48,446 nucleotides of DNA, taken from the NCBI GenBank assembly GCA_002705265.1, contig PAHR01000047.1, positions 1 to 48,446 of the forward strand. The letters are read 5' to 3'. The notes under the pieces are model-generated. The model saw nothing but the letters and a program-made list of their open reading frames with translations. It was not told where the DNA came from and ran no database searches. A program made the position numbers and the translations under genes. Shown here piece by piece: positions 35,256 through 43,294 of the stretch; the first letter of the stretch is position 1, and each line of letters opens with the position of its first letter. The stretch is from Pelagibacteraceae bacterium. GTDB lineage: Bacteria; Pseudomonadota; Alphaproteobacteria; HIMB59.

Positions 35256-36020
35256 TTATGCTTTTTTTGTTGAAGCAGTTGCTGCAGCCCAAATTACTGC
35301 AACGAAAGCAATCTTATTAACAACGTCAGCAATGTTATAGATAACATTTAATGAAGTTGCATCTGCACTGCCAGTTAAATATCCTAGGAAATAACCAAGA
35401 GGATAAATAGCCCAACCTACAGTCACAATCCATCTCATTGTGTTGAAGGCTGTTTGAACAGCAGCAGGAGCTTTATCGGCAGCTGTTTTACCAGCTTCAC
35501 CAGCAAAGATCTCATATAAGATATATGCCCAACCAGCAAGACCTACAATAAATCCTGCCCAAGCATTAATCATTCCAGCTTCACCCATATATCCAGCAAC
35601 TAACATTACTAGAGTACCAATTAATAGTCTCCAGAATATACCTGCGGATACAGCAGCAACAGCTGATAAGATTATGTAAAATTCGATCATTTGAAGTGGA
35701 ACTGTGATTAACCAGTCTACATATCTGTAAACAGTTGGTGTATCACCAGTTGTTACCCAAACTTCTCTCATATAGAAATAGTGAACAGCTGCAACTAAAC
35801 ATACTAGTCCACCTATTGCTAATGATGTCTTCCACTTGCCAGAAACATTATTAGTTTCTAGAAAGAAAAAGGCTGTAGCGGCTACCATACACATTGAGAT
35901 AACCCAAAATGAAATTCCCACAAAATCCGTTGGTTGTAGATTAGCTGAAGCTGAAGCTACACCTGGCAAAATAGCCATTACAGAAGTAGGAAGAATCATT
36001 TTTTTAAAAATTTTAAACAT
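35256..36020 (-). CDS. Proteorhodopsin, blue-absorbing type proton pump
   Basis: Seven-helix retinal protein of 254 residues, a light-driven outward proton pump. A signal peptide is present (MFKIFKKMILPTSVMAILPG, cleavage near ASA at 22-26). In RYVDWLITVPLQMIEF the proton acceptor is Asp102, Thr106 and the donor Glu113 complete the DTE pump motif, and His80 pairs with Asp102. The retinal Schiff-base lysine is Lys236 in VNKIAF. Gln110 corresponds to position 105 of the EBAC31A08 protein, where Gln gives blue (about 490 nm) and Leu green absorption. An AAGGAG site (36026-36031) lies five bases before the ATG. A strong terminator follows. The gene is less AT-rich than its neighbours, as expected for high expression. 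Confidence 0.97.
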   Translation of the reverse strand: MFKIFKKMILPTSVMAILPGVASASANLQPTDFVGISFWVISMCMVAATAFFFLETNNVSGKWKTSLAIGGLVCLVAAVHYFYMREVWVTTGDTPTVYRYVDWLITVPLQMIEFYIILSAVAAVSAGIFWRLLIGTLVMLVAGYMGEAGMINAWAGFIVGLAGWAYILYEIFAGEAGKTAADKAPAAVQTAFNTMRWIVTVGWAIYPLGYFLGYLTGSADATSLNVIYNIADVVNKIAFVAVIWAAATASTKKA

Positions 36021-36043
36021 GAGTACTCCTTATTTCTTAAAAT

Positions 36044-36077
36044 AATTAGAATCCATTTCTAGAATATGATTCTAATT
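36044..36077. promoter_or_regulatory. 34-bp concentric dyad before proteorhodopsin
   Basis: AATTAGAATC (36044-36053) is exactly mirrored by GATTCTAATT (36068-36077). At the same centre (36060/36061) sits a second palindrome, TTCTAGAA (36057-36064); only three bases on each side in between do not match. It lies downstream of the predicted proteorhodopsin promoter and 12 bases upstream of its ribosome binding site. It may be an operator for a dimeric regulator or a leader-RNA hairpin. Confidence 0.6.
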
Positions 36078-36111
36078 TGTTTAACTGCGACCGATTGTGC
36101 TTAAAATCTTC

Positions 36112-36120
36112 ATTATATCA
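36112..36120 (-). promoter_or_regulatory. Extended -10 promoter of proteorhodopsin
   Basis: On the minus strand these bases read TGATATAAT, that is TGn plus a perfect TATAAT. The start of transcription would be near 36105, leaving a leader of about 85 bases. A weaker overlapping alternative uses TTGCAA and TATGCT with a 17-base spacer just upstream. Confidence 0.6.
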
Positions 36121-36165
36121 AGCATAAAAATTACTTTTTATTGTTGCAAAAATAGATAAATTATT

Positions 36166-36385
36166 ATGAATATGGACATTTCAAATAGTACAGTTTTGAT
36201 AAGCGGACTAGGATTTTTCATATTTTTAGCCATTTTTTGGTATTTATTAAAAAAAAAACGCCGAATCTAAACTAAGTTCTAGACTCAAAAGATTTTCACA
36301 ATTTACCTTATTCCTGTTGATAATTTTATTAGTTATTTTGATATTTAAAAATCATTCATCAGAATTCATTGAAATGAATACTTAA
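36166..36385 (+). CDS. Small two-helix membrane protein, frame broken in a ten-A run
   Basis: From ATG 36166 the reading is 34 residues: MNMDISNSTVLISGLGFF, a membrane helix, then LLKKKRRI and a stop at 36270. A second open stretch in the next frame, without its own start, runs from the ten-A tract (36249-36258) to a TAA at 36383-36385 and encodes NAESKLSSRLKRF followed by another membrane helix (FLLIILLVILIF). Dropping one A joins both into a 71-residue protein with two helices. Its stop would share TTAA with lysE, as other convergent pairs here do. It is divergent from proteorhodopsin. I do not recognise a family. The region 36021-36165 holds the proteorhodopsin promoter and dyad. Confidence 0.5.
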
Positions 36386-36978
36386 ATTACTAAGTAAATT
36401 CCAGTAATTATCAGTAAAAAAGCAAATAAATACTCAATAAATAACTTTATTTTAGTATTATTAATAAATTCCTTTATGGAAGCACCAAAAAGAGCCCAAA
36501 GACTAATACAAGGAAGGTTTATGAGGGAAGCAAAAATAGATAAAAAAAGAAAAGCAATAATATAATTTTCCTGACTTGGATAAAATCCAGTTGTGACCGT
36601 AAGAGCAATTGTCCATGCTTTAGGATTAACCCATTGGAACATTGAAGCTTCAATAAATTTCAAAGGTCTTCCTGATTTGGCTTCATGATTTTTAATTGAA
36701 CCAATCATTTTCCAAGCTAGATAAAAGAGATAAAGTAAACAAATCCATTTCAAATAATCTTGAATAAAAGGGTATTCATTAAATATTGCTCCCAATCCGA
36801 AACATATAATTGAAATTTGAATTGCATGACCTATGGAAATTCCAAATATATGAGGCAAAGTTTTTTTAAAACCAAATTTAATGCCAGAAATTGTGAGCAT
36901 AGTATTATTTGGTCCGGGTGTTATGAACATCACAAAATAGTATGATCCTAAAGCTAATATTAGAGGTAAATCAATCAT
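36382..36978 (-). CDS. LysE/RhtB-family amino-acid exporter
   Basis: Inner-membrane exporter of about 198 residues with five to six hydrophobic helices and the family motif FITPGPNNTMLTISG near the N-terminus, followed by GFKKTLPHIFGISIGH. The central KFIEASMFQWVNPKAW segment is also typical. I chose the ATG at 36978 because it gives the normal family N-terminus (MIDLPLILALG) and clears gpmA; the upstream ATG at 37023 would overlap gpmA by 32 bases and add a Lys-rich stretch. Substrates of such exporters (lysine, threonine, homoserine and others) cannot be told from sequence. Confidence 0.88.
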   Translation of the reverse strand: MIDLPLILALGSYYFVMFITPGPNNTMLTISGIKFGFKKTLPHIFGISIGHAIQISIICFGLGAIFNEYPFIQDYLKWICLLYLFYLAWKMIGSIKNHEAKSGRPLKFIEASMFQWVNPKAWTIALTVTTGFYPSQENYIIAFLFLSIFASLINLPCISLWALFGASIKEFINNTKIKLFIEYLFAFLLIITGIYLVI

Positions 36979-36991
36979 TAGAAATTTTTCT

Positions 36992-37615
36992 TTAGTCTTT
37001 AATTTTAAAAATAGAGTTTTCAAAAATTATGTGTAAAGGGATTCCTGTTGATAATTCCACTTTATTAATTTCATTAACTTTATAAATTTCCATGATAATC
37101 AACAGAGCTCTCAAAGAATTTCCATGAGCTGCAATTAATATATTGTTAACTGATTTGTCTTCAATTTGGACTTTTATCTTATCATGAAAATATTTTGATA
37201 CTCTGCTAACTACATCCTCAAGACTTTCACCGCCTGGCGGTCTATCACTATAACCTCTTCTCCATTTGTGGACTTGTTCATCTCCATATTTATTTGCTGT
37301 TTCCTTTTTATTAAGTCCGGTAAGTTCTCCATAATCTCTTTCGTTAAGGGCTGAGTCTGAGATAATCTTATGACTACTATTTAAATCATCTAATTGACCA
37401 ATTTTATCTAAGATAATATTAGCTGTTTTTTGAGCCCTGTTTAATACACTTGTAAAAACAATGTCAAAAGAAAGGTTTAATTGAATAAACAAATCTGCTG
37501 CTTTTTTGGCCTCCAATATGCCCTCTTCAGAAAGTTCAACATTTTTAAATCCTGTAAATAAATTCAATTTATTCCATTCACTTTGTCCATGCCTAATTAA
37601 TAAAATATTTTTCAT
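36992..37615 (-). CDS. gpmA: 2,3-bisphosphoglycerate-dependent phosphoglycerate mutase
   Basis: Interconverts 3- and 2-phosphoglycerate in glycolysis and gluconeogenesis. The 207-residue protein has the phosphohistidine motif LLIRHGQSEWN (His9), ERDYGELTG and the second histidine in AAHGNSLRAL. Also conserved is RRGYSDRPPGGESL. The length fits the short dPGM form of Alphaproteobacteria rather than the ~250-residue E. coli form. It is divergent from fumC across 28 bases. Confidence 0.93.
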   Translation of the reverse strand: MKNILLIRHGQSEWNKLNLFTGFKNVELSEEGILEAKKAADLFIQLNLSFDIVFTSVLNRAQKTANIILDKIGQLDDLNSSHKIISDSALNERDYGELTGLNKKETANKYGDEQVHKWRRGYSDRPPGGESLEDVVSRVSKYFHDKIKVQIEDKSVNNILIAAHGNSLRALLIIMEIYKVNEINKVELSTGIPLHIIFENSIFKIKD

Positions 37616-37643
37616 AAAATCTGATATATATTAAATATAAGTT

Positions 37644-39032
37644 ATGGTCAAATTTCGTATTGAAACAGATAGTTTAGGAGAAATTAAAGTGCCTTCAGAT
37701 AAGCTATGGGGCGCCCAAACACAAAGGTCTATTCAAAATTTTAAAATAGGTGTTGGTAAATTTCATTTCCAAAAAACATTTATTAGAGCTTTGGCTTACC
37801 AAAAAAAAGCAGCAGCAATAACTAACGGTCAATTAAAACTATTAAATAAAAAACAAGTAAATGCGATAATGAAAGTTTGTAATGATATTTTATCTGGAAA
37901 AATGGATGATCACTTTCCTTTAGTTGTTTGGCAAACTGGCTCAGGAACTCAAATAAATATGAATTTTAATGAAGTTATCGCAAACAAAGCGAATCAAATA
38001 TTAGGATATAAACTTCCTTCCAATAATCCTTTACATCCAAATGACCACATTAATAAATCTCAGTCTTCTAATGACACCATACCCACTGCTATGCATATTG
38101 CGGCAGTTATTGCTTTACAAGAAGATCTTTTATTGGAATTAAATTTTTTTAAAAATTCATTAAAAAAAAAGATTAAAGAATTTAAAGGTATAATAAAAAT
38201 TGGAAGAACTCATACTCAAGATGCTACACCATTAAAACTATCTGATGAATTTAGCTCATATTTATCTCAGCTAAATTATGCAGAAAAAATTATTAATCGA
38301 TGTTTTGATAAGTTATACGAAGTTGCTCAAGGAGGGACAGCAGTAGGTACGGGAATTAATGCTCCTAAAAATTTTTCAAATAAGTTTGCAATCAATCTTA
38401 AAAAACTAACTAAAAAACCATTCAAACCATCTTCAAATAAATTTGAATCTTTAGCTTCTCATGATGTATTTATTGAAGTAATGGCAGCTTTAGAAATACT
38501 ATCTTCTACTCTTTTTAAATTAGCTAACGATATAAGAGTTTTATCATCGGGGCCTAGAAGTGGTATTTCAGAATTGATATTACCTGCAAATGAACCTGGC
38601 TCATCAATTATGCCTGGAAAAATTAACCCTACCCAATGTGAAGCTCTTTCGATGGTTTGTGCAAATATAATAGGATTGAAAACTTCAGTTACATTTGCCT
38701 GTACTCAAGGTCATTTTCAACTAAATGTTTATAAGCCTCTTATTATACATAACACATTGGATGCTATTAGCTTACTAAGTGAAGCTATGAAATCTTTTAG
38801 ATTAAACTGTCTAAACGGAATTAAGGTAAATAAAAACAAAATTAGAGAATTACTTAATAATTCTCTTATGCTAGTTACTCCTTTGACTAAGGTAATTGGG
38901 TATGATCTTGCCTCTAAGGTTGCTTTAAATGCATATAATAAAAATATTTCATTAAAAAAATCATGTTTAGAAATTACAAAAATATCTTCTAAAGATTTTG
39001 ATAAACTTATAGATCCAAAAAAAATGGTTTAA
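37644..39032 (+). CDS. fumC: Class II fumarate hydratase
   Basis: Iron-independent fumarase of the TCA cycle, converting fumarate and malate. The 462 residues begin RIETDSLGEIKVPSDKLWGAQTQRS, with WQTGSGTQINMNFNEV, GRTHTQDATP and the superfamily signature GSSIMPGKINP at 319-329. The full length and all active-site regions are present. The 3' end shares TTAA with the lpxC stop on the other strand. Confidence 0.96.
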   Translation: MVKFRIETDSLGEIKVPSDKLWGAQTQRSIQNFKIGVGKFHFQKTFIRALAYQKKAAAITNGQLKLLNKKQVNAIMKVCNDILSGKMDDHFPLVVWQTGSGTQINMNFNEVIANKANQILGYKLPSNNPLHPNDHINKSQSSNDTIPTAMHIAAVIALQEDLLLELNFFKNSLKKKIKEFKGIIKIGRTHTQDATPLKLSDEFSSYLSQLNYAEKIINRCFDKLYEVAQGGTAVGTGINAPKNFSNKFAINLKKLTKKPFKPSSNKFESLASHDVFIEVMAALEILSSTLFKLANDIRVLSSGPRSGISELILPANEPGSSIMPGKINPTQCEALSMVCANIIGLKTSVTFACTQGHFQLNVYKPLIIHNTLDAISLLSEAMKSFRLNCLNGIKVNKNKIRELLNNSLMLVTPLTKVIGYDLASKVALNAYNKNISLKKSCLEITKISSKDFDKLIDPKKMV

Positions 39033-39886
39033 TTAGCTAATACTATTTTGTAATTATTTTTATCTTTAAACAACTCTTTTAATAAGTTGTATGTTATATA
39101 ATGTCCTGTTTTAAATCCATTATACTTACCAATAATTGGCAATCCTGATAAAGAAAGATCACCCACAACATCTAATACTTTATGCCTCATAAGCTCATTT
39201 TCATATCTCAGCCCCTCAGGATTTAAAGGTTTAAAGTCTTTAATTACAATAGCATTATCCAAAGACCCGCCCTTAATTAAATTTTGAGATTTTAGATACT
39301 CTATTTCATTGAAAAAACCAAAAGTTCTTGCTTTAGAAATTTTAGCAGGATAATTACCGTTAAGGTTCTCTATGTTAATATTTTGATCTTCATATTTACC
39401 TTCAAAACTGGACTGTAGAGATATATTTAAACCATGTTCACTAGAATTATTAGGAACTAGTTCAGCATAACCATAATCACAATCAAACCTTATTTTATTT
39501 GTAATTTCTAAAAATTTTTGTGTTGCTTTTTGTTTTTTTACACCAGTTTTTAAAATTTCCTCAACGAAAATTTTTGAGCTGCCATCCATAATAGGAACTT
39601 CTTCATTGTCAATTATAACTAAACAGTTTGATATATGCATGCCTGCAAAAGCACTAAGCAAGTGTTCTACTGTTTTTATATTTAAATTTTGGTCACCTAA
39701 GTTTGTTGAAAATTTAGTAGAAATTACATTCTTCCAACTTGCTTTTATTCTTTTTTTTAAATCTTTTCTGTAGAATACAATGCCTGAATTTTCATCAGAA
39801 GGTTGTAGCTCAATATTGGCTTCTAACCCTGTATGCAGCCCGATTCCTTTCAAAAATATAGATTTTGAAATTGTGCTTTGATTCAT
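39029..39886 (-). CDS. lpxC: UDP-3-O-acyl-N-acetylglucosamine deacetylase
   Basis: Zinc enzyme catalysing the committed step of lipid A synthesis. The 285-residue protein has KGIGLHTG at the N-terminus, the zinc motif TVEHLLSAFAGMHISNC, MDGSSKIFVE and the second zinc/catalytic region RHKVLDVVGDLSL with its His and Asp. Its presence shows that the organism makes an outer membrane with lipid A. It lies 81 bases after ftsZ, the usual neighbour in Proteobacteria; that spacer is AT-rich and shows no clear terminator. Confidence 0.95.
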   Translation of the reverse strand: MNQSTISKSIFLKGIGLHTGLEANIELQPSDENSGIVFYRKDLKKRIKASWKNVISTKFSTNLGDQNLNIKTVEHLLSAFAGMHISNCLVIIDNEEVPIMDGSSKIFVEEILKTGVKKQKATQKFLEITNKIRFDCDYGYAELVPNNSSEHGLNISLQSSFEGKYEDQNINIENLNGNYPAKISKARTFGFFNEIEYLKSQNLIKGGSLDNAIVIKDFKPLNPEGLRYENELMRHKVLDVVGDLSLSGLPIIGKYNGFKTGHYITYNLLKELFKDKNNYKIVLAN

Positions 39887-39967
39887 TAACTAAATTATTA
39901 TGAAATTTGCTAATAATATAAGTTTATAATTGTAAATATTTGTATTTTTAAGCAGATATAAAAATTA

Positions 39968-41443
39968 CTATATATTCCCTTTTCTCAAATAAGAAGGAAC
40001 CTCTAAATCTTCAGAATTTTCATCAATTTTTGAAACTTCTGATAAGTCTAAAACTTCTGGTTCTTGAGAGGTTTTTTCTTCATCAATAGCTTCACTAAAA
40101 AGAAATAAATTTGGGTCAGTTTTTTGTTTTGCTTTTTTCGTTTTAATTAATTTCTTTTCTTTGTCTTCATTTTTTTTTTCAATTGACATTAAGCTAGATA
40201 ATTTACTAAAAAACCCTGTTTTCTTTTTTTCTTGAAGACTCTCAAAATTAACATTTTCAGCGCTTTGATCTAGAGAAGAAGGGTTTTCATGACTTTGTTG
40301 AGTAAGTTCAAATCCTTCTTGATCAATACTTTCATCAACTATAGTTTTATTTAAATCAGTATTTTCAAAATCACTGGTTTCCTCATTATTTGGACTCAAT
40401 TCTTCTTTTTGTGATGTTAAATTCACGTTATTAAGATTATCCAATTGATTATTAGGATAAATAAGTATTTTTTCTGACTCTTCAATTCCAGTAGCAAATA
40501 TACTTATTTTTAGTTTAGATTTTAAACTTTCATCTATTAAAGATCCAAATATTATATTAGCTTCAGAGTTAACGCTTTCCCTTATAATATTAGCAGCATG
40601 ATCAACTTCCATTAAAGTCATGTCACTACCGCCAGATATATTAACAATTACTCCTTTAGCTGTATTCATATCTACATTTTCAATTAGTGGGTTTGTTAAA
40701 GCTAAATTAGAAGCTTCAACTGCCTTATTTTCACCCTCAGCAACAGCAGTGCCCATCATAGCAAATCCCATTTCCTTGATAATAGTTCTTACATCAGCAA
40801 AATCTAAATTAATTAAACCTGGCTGAGTGATTAAATCTGTTAAACCTTTCACCCCTTCAAACAAAACGTTGTCCGCTTTTTTAAAAGCATCAGCAAAAGA
40901 TGTTTGTTCATTGGAAACTTTAAATAAGTTTTGATTGGGAATTACAAGCAAAGTATCAACACTTTGTTTTAATTCATCCAATCCTTCCTTCGCCAAATTC
41001 ATTCTTTTAGTTCCTTCAAAGTTAAAAGGAGTAGATACTATTGCGACTGTTACAATTCCTAAATTTTTTGCTAAATTTGCTATAACGGGCAAAGCTCCTG
41101 TTCCTGTACCTCCACCAAGTCCAGCTGTTAAAAATAACATATTTGAATTTCTTAATTCTTCATTTAATTGTTCAAAGCTTTCTTCTGCTGCTTCTTTGCC
41201 CATTGCTGGATCAGCTCCAGCTCCTAATCCTTTAGTTTTATTTAAACCTAATTGAATTCTATTAAAACATAATGAGTTTTCTAAAGCTTGTGCGTCTGTA
41301 TTAGCAACAATGAAATCAACATTATTTAAATTTGATTGAATCATATTGTTTACAGCGTTACATCCAGCTCCGCCCACTCCCATAACTGTGATAGAAGGTT
41401 TTAAATTTTTTTGATCTATTATTGGCTCTATATCTAGTGTCAT
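39968..41443 (-). CDS. ftsZ: Cell division GTPase FtsZ
   Basis: Tubulin-like GTPase that forms the Z-ring. From the ATG at 41443 the protein has 491 residues: GTPase domain with TVMGVGGAGCNAVNNM, the tubulin signature GGGTGTGALPVIA and the T7-type NLDFADVRTIIKEMG, then a long acidic, low-complexity linker (about 325-475) and the conserved C-terminal peptide DLEVPSYLRK, which binds FtsA. An in-frame TTG at 41455 is the alternative start; I prefer ATG because GGGG lies just upstream at a suitable distance. The long linker is usual in Alphaproteobacteria. Confidence 0.95.
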   Translation of the reverse strand: MTLDIEPIIDQKNLKPSITVMGVGGAGCNAVNNMIQSNLNNVDFIVANTDAQALENSLCFNRIQLGLNKTKGLGAGADPAMGKEAAEESFEQLNEELRNSNMLFLTAGLGGGTGTGALPVIANLAKNLGIVTVAIVSTPFNFEGTKRMNLAKEGLDELKQSVDTLLVIPNQNLFKVSNEQTSFADAFKKADNVLFEGVKGLTDLITQPGLINLDFADVRTIIKEMGFAMMGTAVAEGENKAVEASNLALTNPLIENVDMNTAKGVIVNISGGSDMTLMEVDHAANIIRESVNSEANIIFGSLIDESLKSKLKISIFATGIEESEKILIYPNNQLDNLNNVNLTSQKEELSPNNEETSDFENTDLNKTIVDESIDQEGFELTQQSHENPSSLDQSAENVNFESLQEKKKTGFFSKLSSLMSIEKKNEDKEKKLIKTKKAKQKTDPNLFLFSEAIDEEKTSQEPEVLDLSEVSKIDENSEDLEVPSYLRKGNI

Positions 41444-41462
41444 TTTACCCCGCAAATTCTAC

Positions 41463-42653
41463 CTATAGTAGGTCCACGAATCTTTTGTACCATATTTTGT
41501 TAGAAAAAGAATCATTTTTTTTAAATAAATTAAATTTATCTATATAACCATTCTCAATAAGACTATTTAGGCAAAATGGCAACATAATTGAGGGATTATT
41601 CCAAAAAGTAGGTATTCCTTTAACTTGTTTTGGCTCTACCAATTCGAGCTCTATGCCAAACTTACTTTTCACATATGGTATTAAGTTTAATTGCATCGAC
41701 CCCCCACCTGTAACTAAGTAAGAATAAAAAAATTTAGATTTAGGTATAGAGGATAGAACAAGTTTAAATATTTCATCTACTCTAGCAGTAACAATAGATT
41801 GTATAAATTCATAACTTTTAGTTTGTTTTTGATTTTTACCTAATTCTTCCCAAACTGGTATTTCTACAGAACTGTGATCGTTAAGTATTAAATCTATGTT
41901 TTTAGTTTTTATTTTTTCAGCAAAATCTTTACTAATATTTAAAGTCATTAAATCATTTGTTATATTCATGCTACCTATTGGTAAAGTTTTTAATAATGAA
42001 ATTTTTTCATCTTTAATTGTTAAAATTTTAGTGGTGCTACTTCCTATATCTATAAATACAATATTTTTTTTATGTAAGTTTAATGACTTTAAATATAAAT
42101 AATAAATTATACTTGAATCATAAATAAAAATTAAGTTTAAACCTATTTTACTAAAAATGTTTTTGAATAATTTTATTTCCTCATCACTAATAATTGTGGC
42201 TATTGCATTTAAAGATAAGCTCCCACAATTGATACCAATTGGGCTATCTGTAATAATTTTGTTATCAATAACGTAATGAGATTTAAAGCAATGTGTTAGC
42301 TTAGTTTTATATTTAATTATCATAGATTTATTAAGTTGACGTAAATGATTATCTTCAATTTGAGCACCATTTAATTCGATGACTTCAGAAATCAGATGAT
42401 TTTTATTTTTAGAAGTAGGTGTAATTAATATTATGTTTTTAACTTTTGAAGAAGATTGTTTTTGAGCTTTATTTATAGAGTTTTTAATTGAATCTACAAA
42501 AGTATCAAAATTATTTATCTTGTTGCCATCAAAACCATTAGACATAGATTTATCAAAGCCGACGATTTTTGAATATTTTTCTTCTTGATCTATTACAAAT
42601 GTTTTTATGGAATTTGATCCTATATCTATAATAGCAGTATTTTTAATCATCAT
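41463..42653 (-). CDS. ftsA: Cell division protein FtsA
   Basis: Actin-fold membrane anchor for FtsZ. The 396-residue protein has NTAIIDIGSNSIKTFVID (phosphate 1), the second phosphate motif VFIDIGSSTTKILTI, and the adenosine site VTGGGSMQLNLIP. The C-terminal end (KIWYKRFVDLL) could be the amphipathic membrane-targeting helix. Sequence is diverged compared with typical alphaproteobacterial FtsA and somewhat shorter. Two ATG codons stand in tandem at the start, overlapping the ftsQ stop by four bases. Position before ftsZ makes the identity secure. Confidence 0.9.
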   Translation of the reverse strand: MMIKNTAIIDIGSNSIKTFVIDQEEKYSKIVGFDKSMSNGFDGNKINNFDTFVDSIKNSINKAQKQSSSKVKNIILITPTSKNKNHLISEVIELNGAQIEDNHLRQLNKSMIIKYKTKLTHCFKSHYVIDNKIITDSPIGINCGSLSLNAIATIISDEEIKLFKNIFSKIGLNLIFIYDSSIIYYLYLKSLNLHKKNIVFIDIGSSTTKILTIKDEKISLLKTLPIGSMNITNDLMTLNISKDFAEKIKTKNIDLILNDHSSVEIPVWEELGKNQKQTKSYEFIQSIVTARVDEIFKLVLSSIPKSKFFYSYLVTGGGSMQLNLIPYVKSKFGIELELVEPKQVKGIPTFWNNPSIMLPFCLNSLIENGYIDKFNLFKKNDSFSNKIWYKRFVDLL

Positions 42654-43294
42654 TTCATTCTTATTGAATCATAATGAAAATTTCTTAAATCTAAATAACT
42701 TGAAAAATTATTGTCATTAATAAGAAATTTAAAGTTTTTTTTCAAAAAATTTATTAACTTAAAATCTAATAACTTAGGCAACATCACTTTTCTTCCATCA
42801 TCTAAATAAAGATCATATCTTCTATCATCAATAAATTCTAAAGTATTAAAATTTATTATTGAGCGTATCTCTTTCAAAGTATTAATTGTTTCCTTTTCTA
42901 TATAAATAGGGTTTTTAGTTTTATAAACTAAATTGATGGAATTAATTAGCTTTGTGCTAAATATATCAACATTATCTAAATTACCATTTTCAAATATTAC
43001 TTTATTGTAACTATAATTTATTGCGAAAGGATTATAAATTTTTACTTCAACTATATATTTATTGTCTTTTATTATAATTTTATAATCAGAATAAAAATTA
43101 TAATTCATTAAGTATTTTTTAATTAATTTTGGTTCATTAGGAACATTAATTAGAAAATCCTCTGAAAGTTTTTCATTTTTAAAAATGGTTTCGTAGTTAT
43201 TTTGCGAATTAATATTGATGTACAAAAAGTATAAAACATAAATAAATATAAATATAAAAATTAAATAAGATAATTTTAGTAAACTAAGCTTCAT
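42650..43294 (-). CDS. ftsQ: Cell division protein FtsQ
   Basis: Bitopic membrane protein linking early and late divisome parts. The 214 residues comprise a short cytoplasmic start, one membrane helix at about 9-27 (YLIFIFIFIYVLYFLYI) and a periplasmic beta-rich region with a POTRA-like then FtsQ-type domain ending in the motif SYLDLRNFHYDSIRMK. That last feature resembles the family D-L-R-x-x-x-R-x-x-V-R end. Overall similarity is low and short for the family; I rely on topology and gene order (ddl-ftsQ-ftsA-ftsZ). Confidence 0.82.
   Translation of the reverse strand: MKLSLLKLSYLIFIFIFIYVLYFLYININSQNNYETIFKNEKLSEDFLINVPNEPKLIKKYLMNYNFYSDYKIIIKDNKYIVEVKIYNPFAINYSYNKVIFENGNLDNVDIFSTKLINSINLVYKTKNPIYIEKETINTLKEIRSIINFNTLEFIDDRRYDLYLDDGRKVMLPKLLDFKLINFLKKNFKFLINDNNFSSYLDLRNFHYDSIRMK

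Noticed and set aside
36021-36165. A protein-coding gene in the proteorhodopsin upstream spacer
   Set aside because: No open frame with coding character; the region is explained by the promoter, dyad and ribosome binding site.
36979-37023. Longer LysE-family start overlapping gpmA
   Set aside because: It adds a Lys-rich segment not found at the start of this family and overlaps the end of gpmA.
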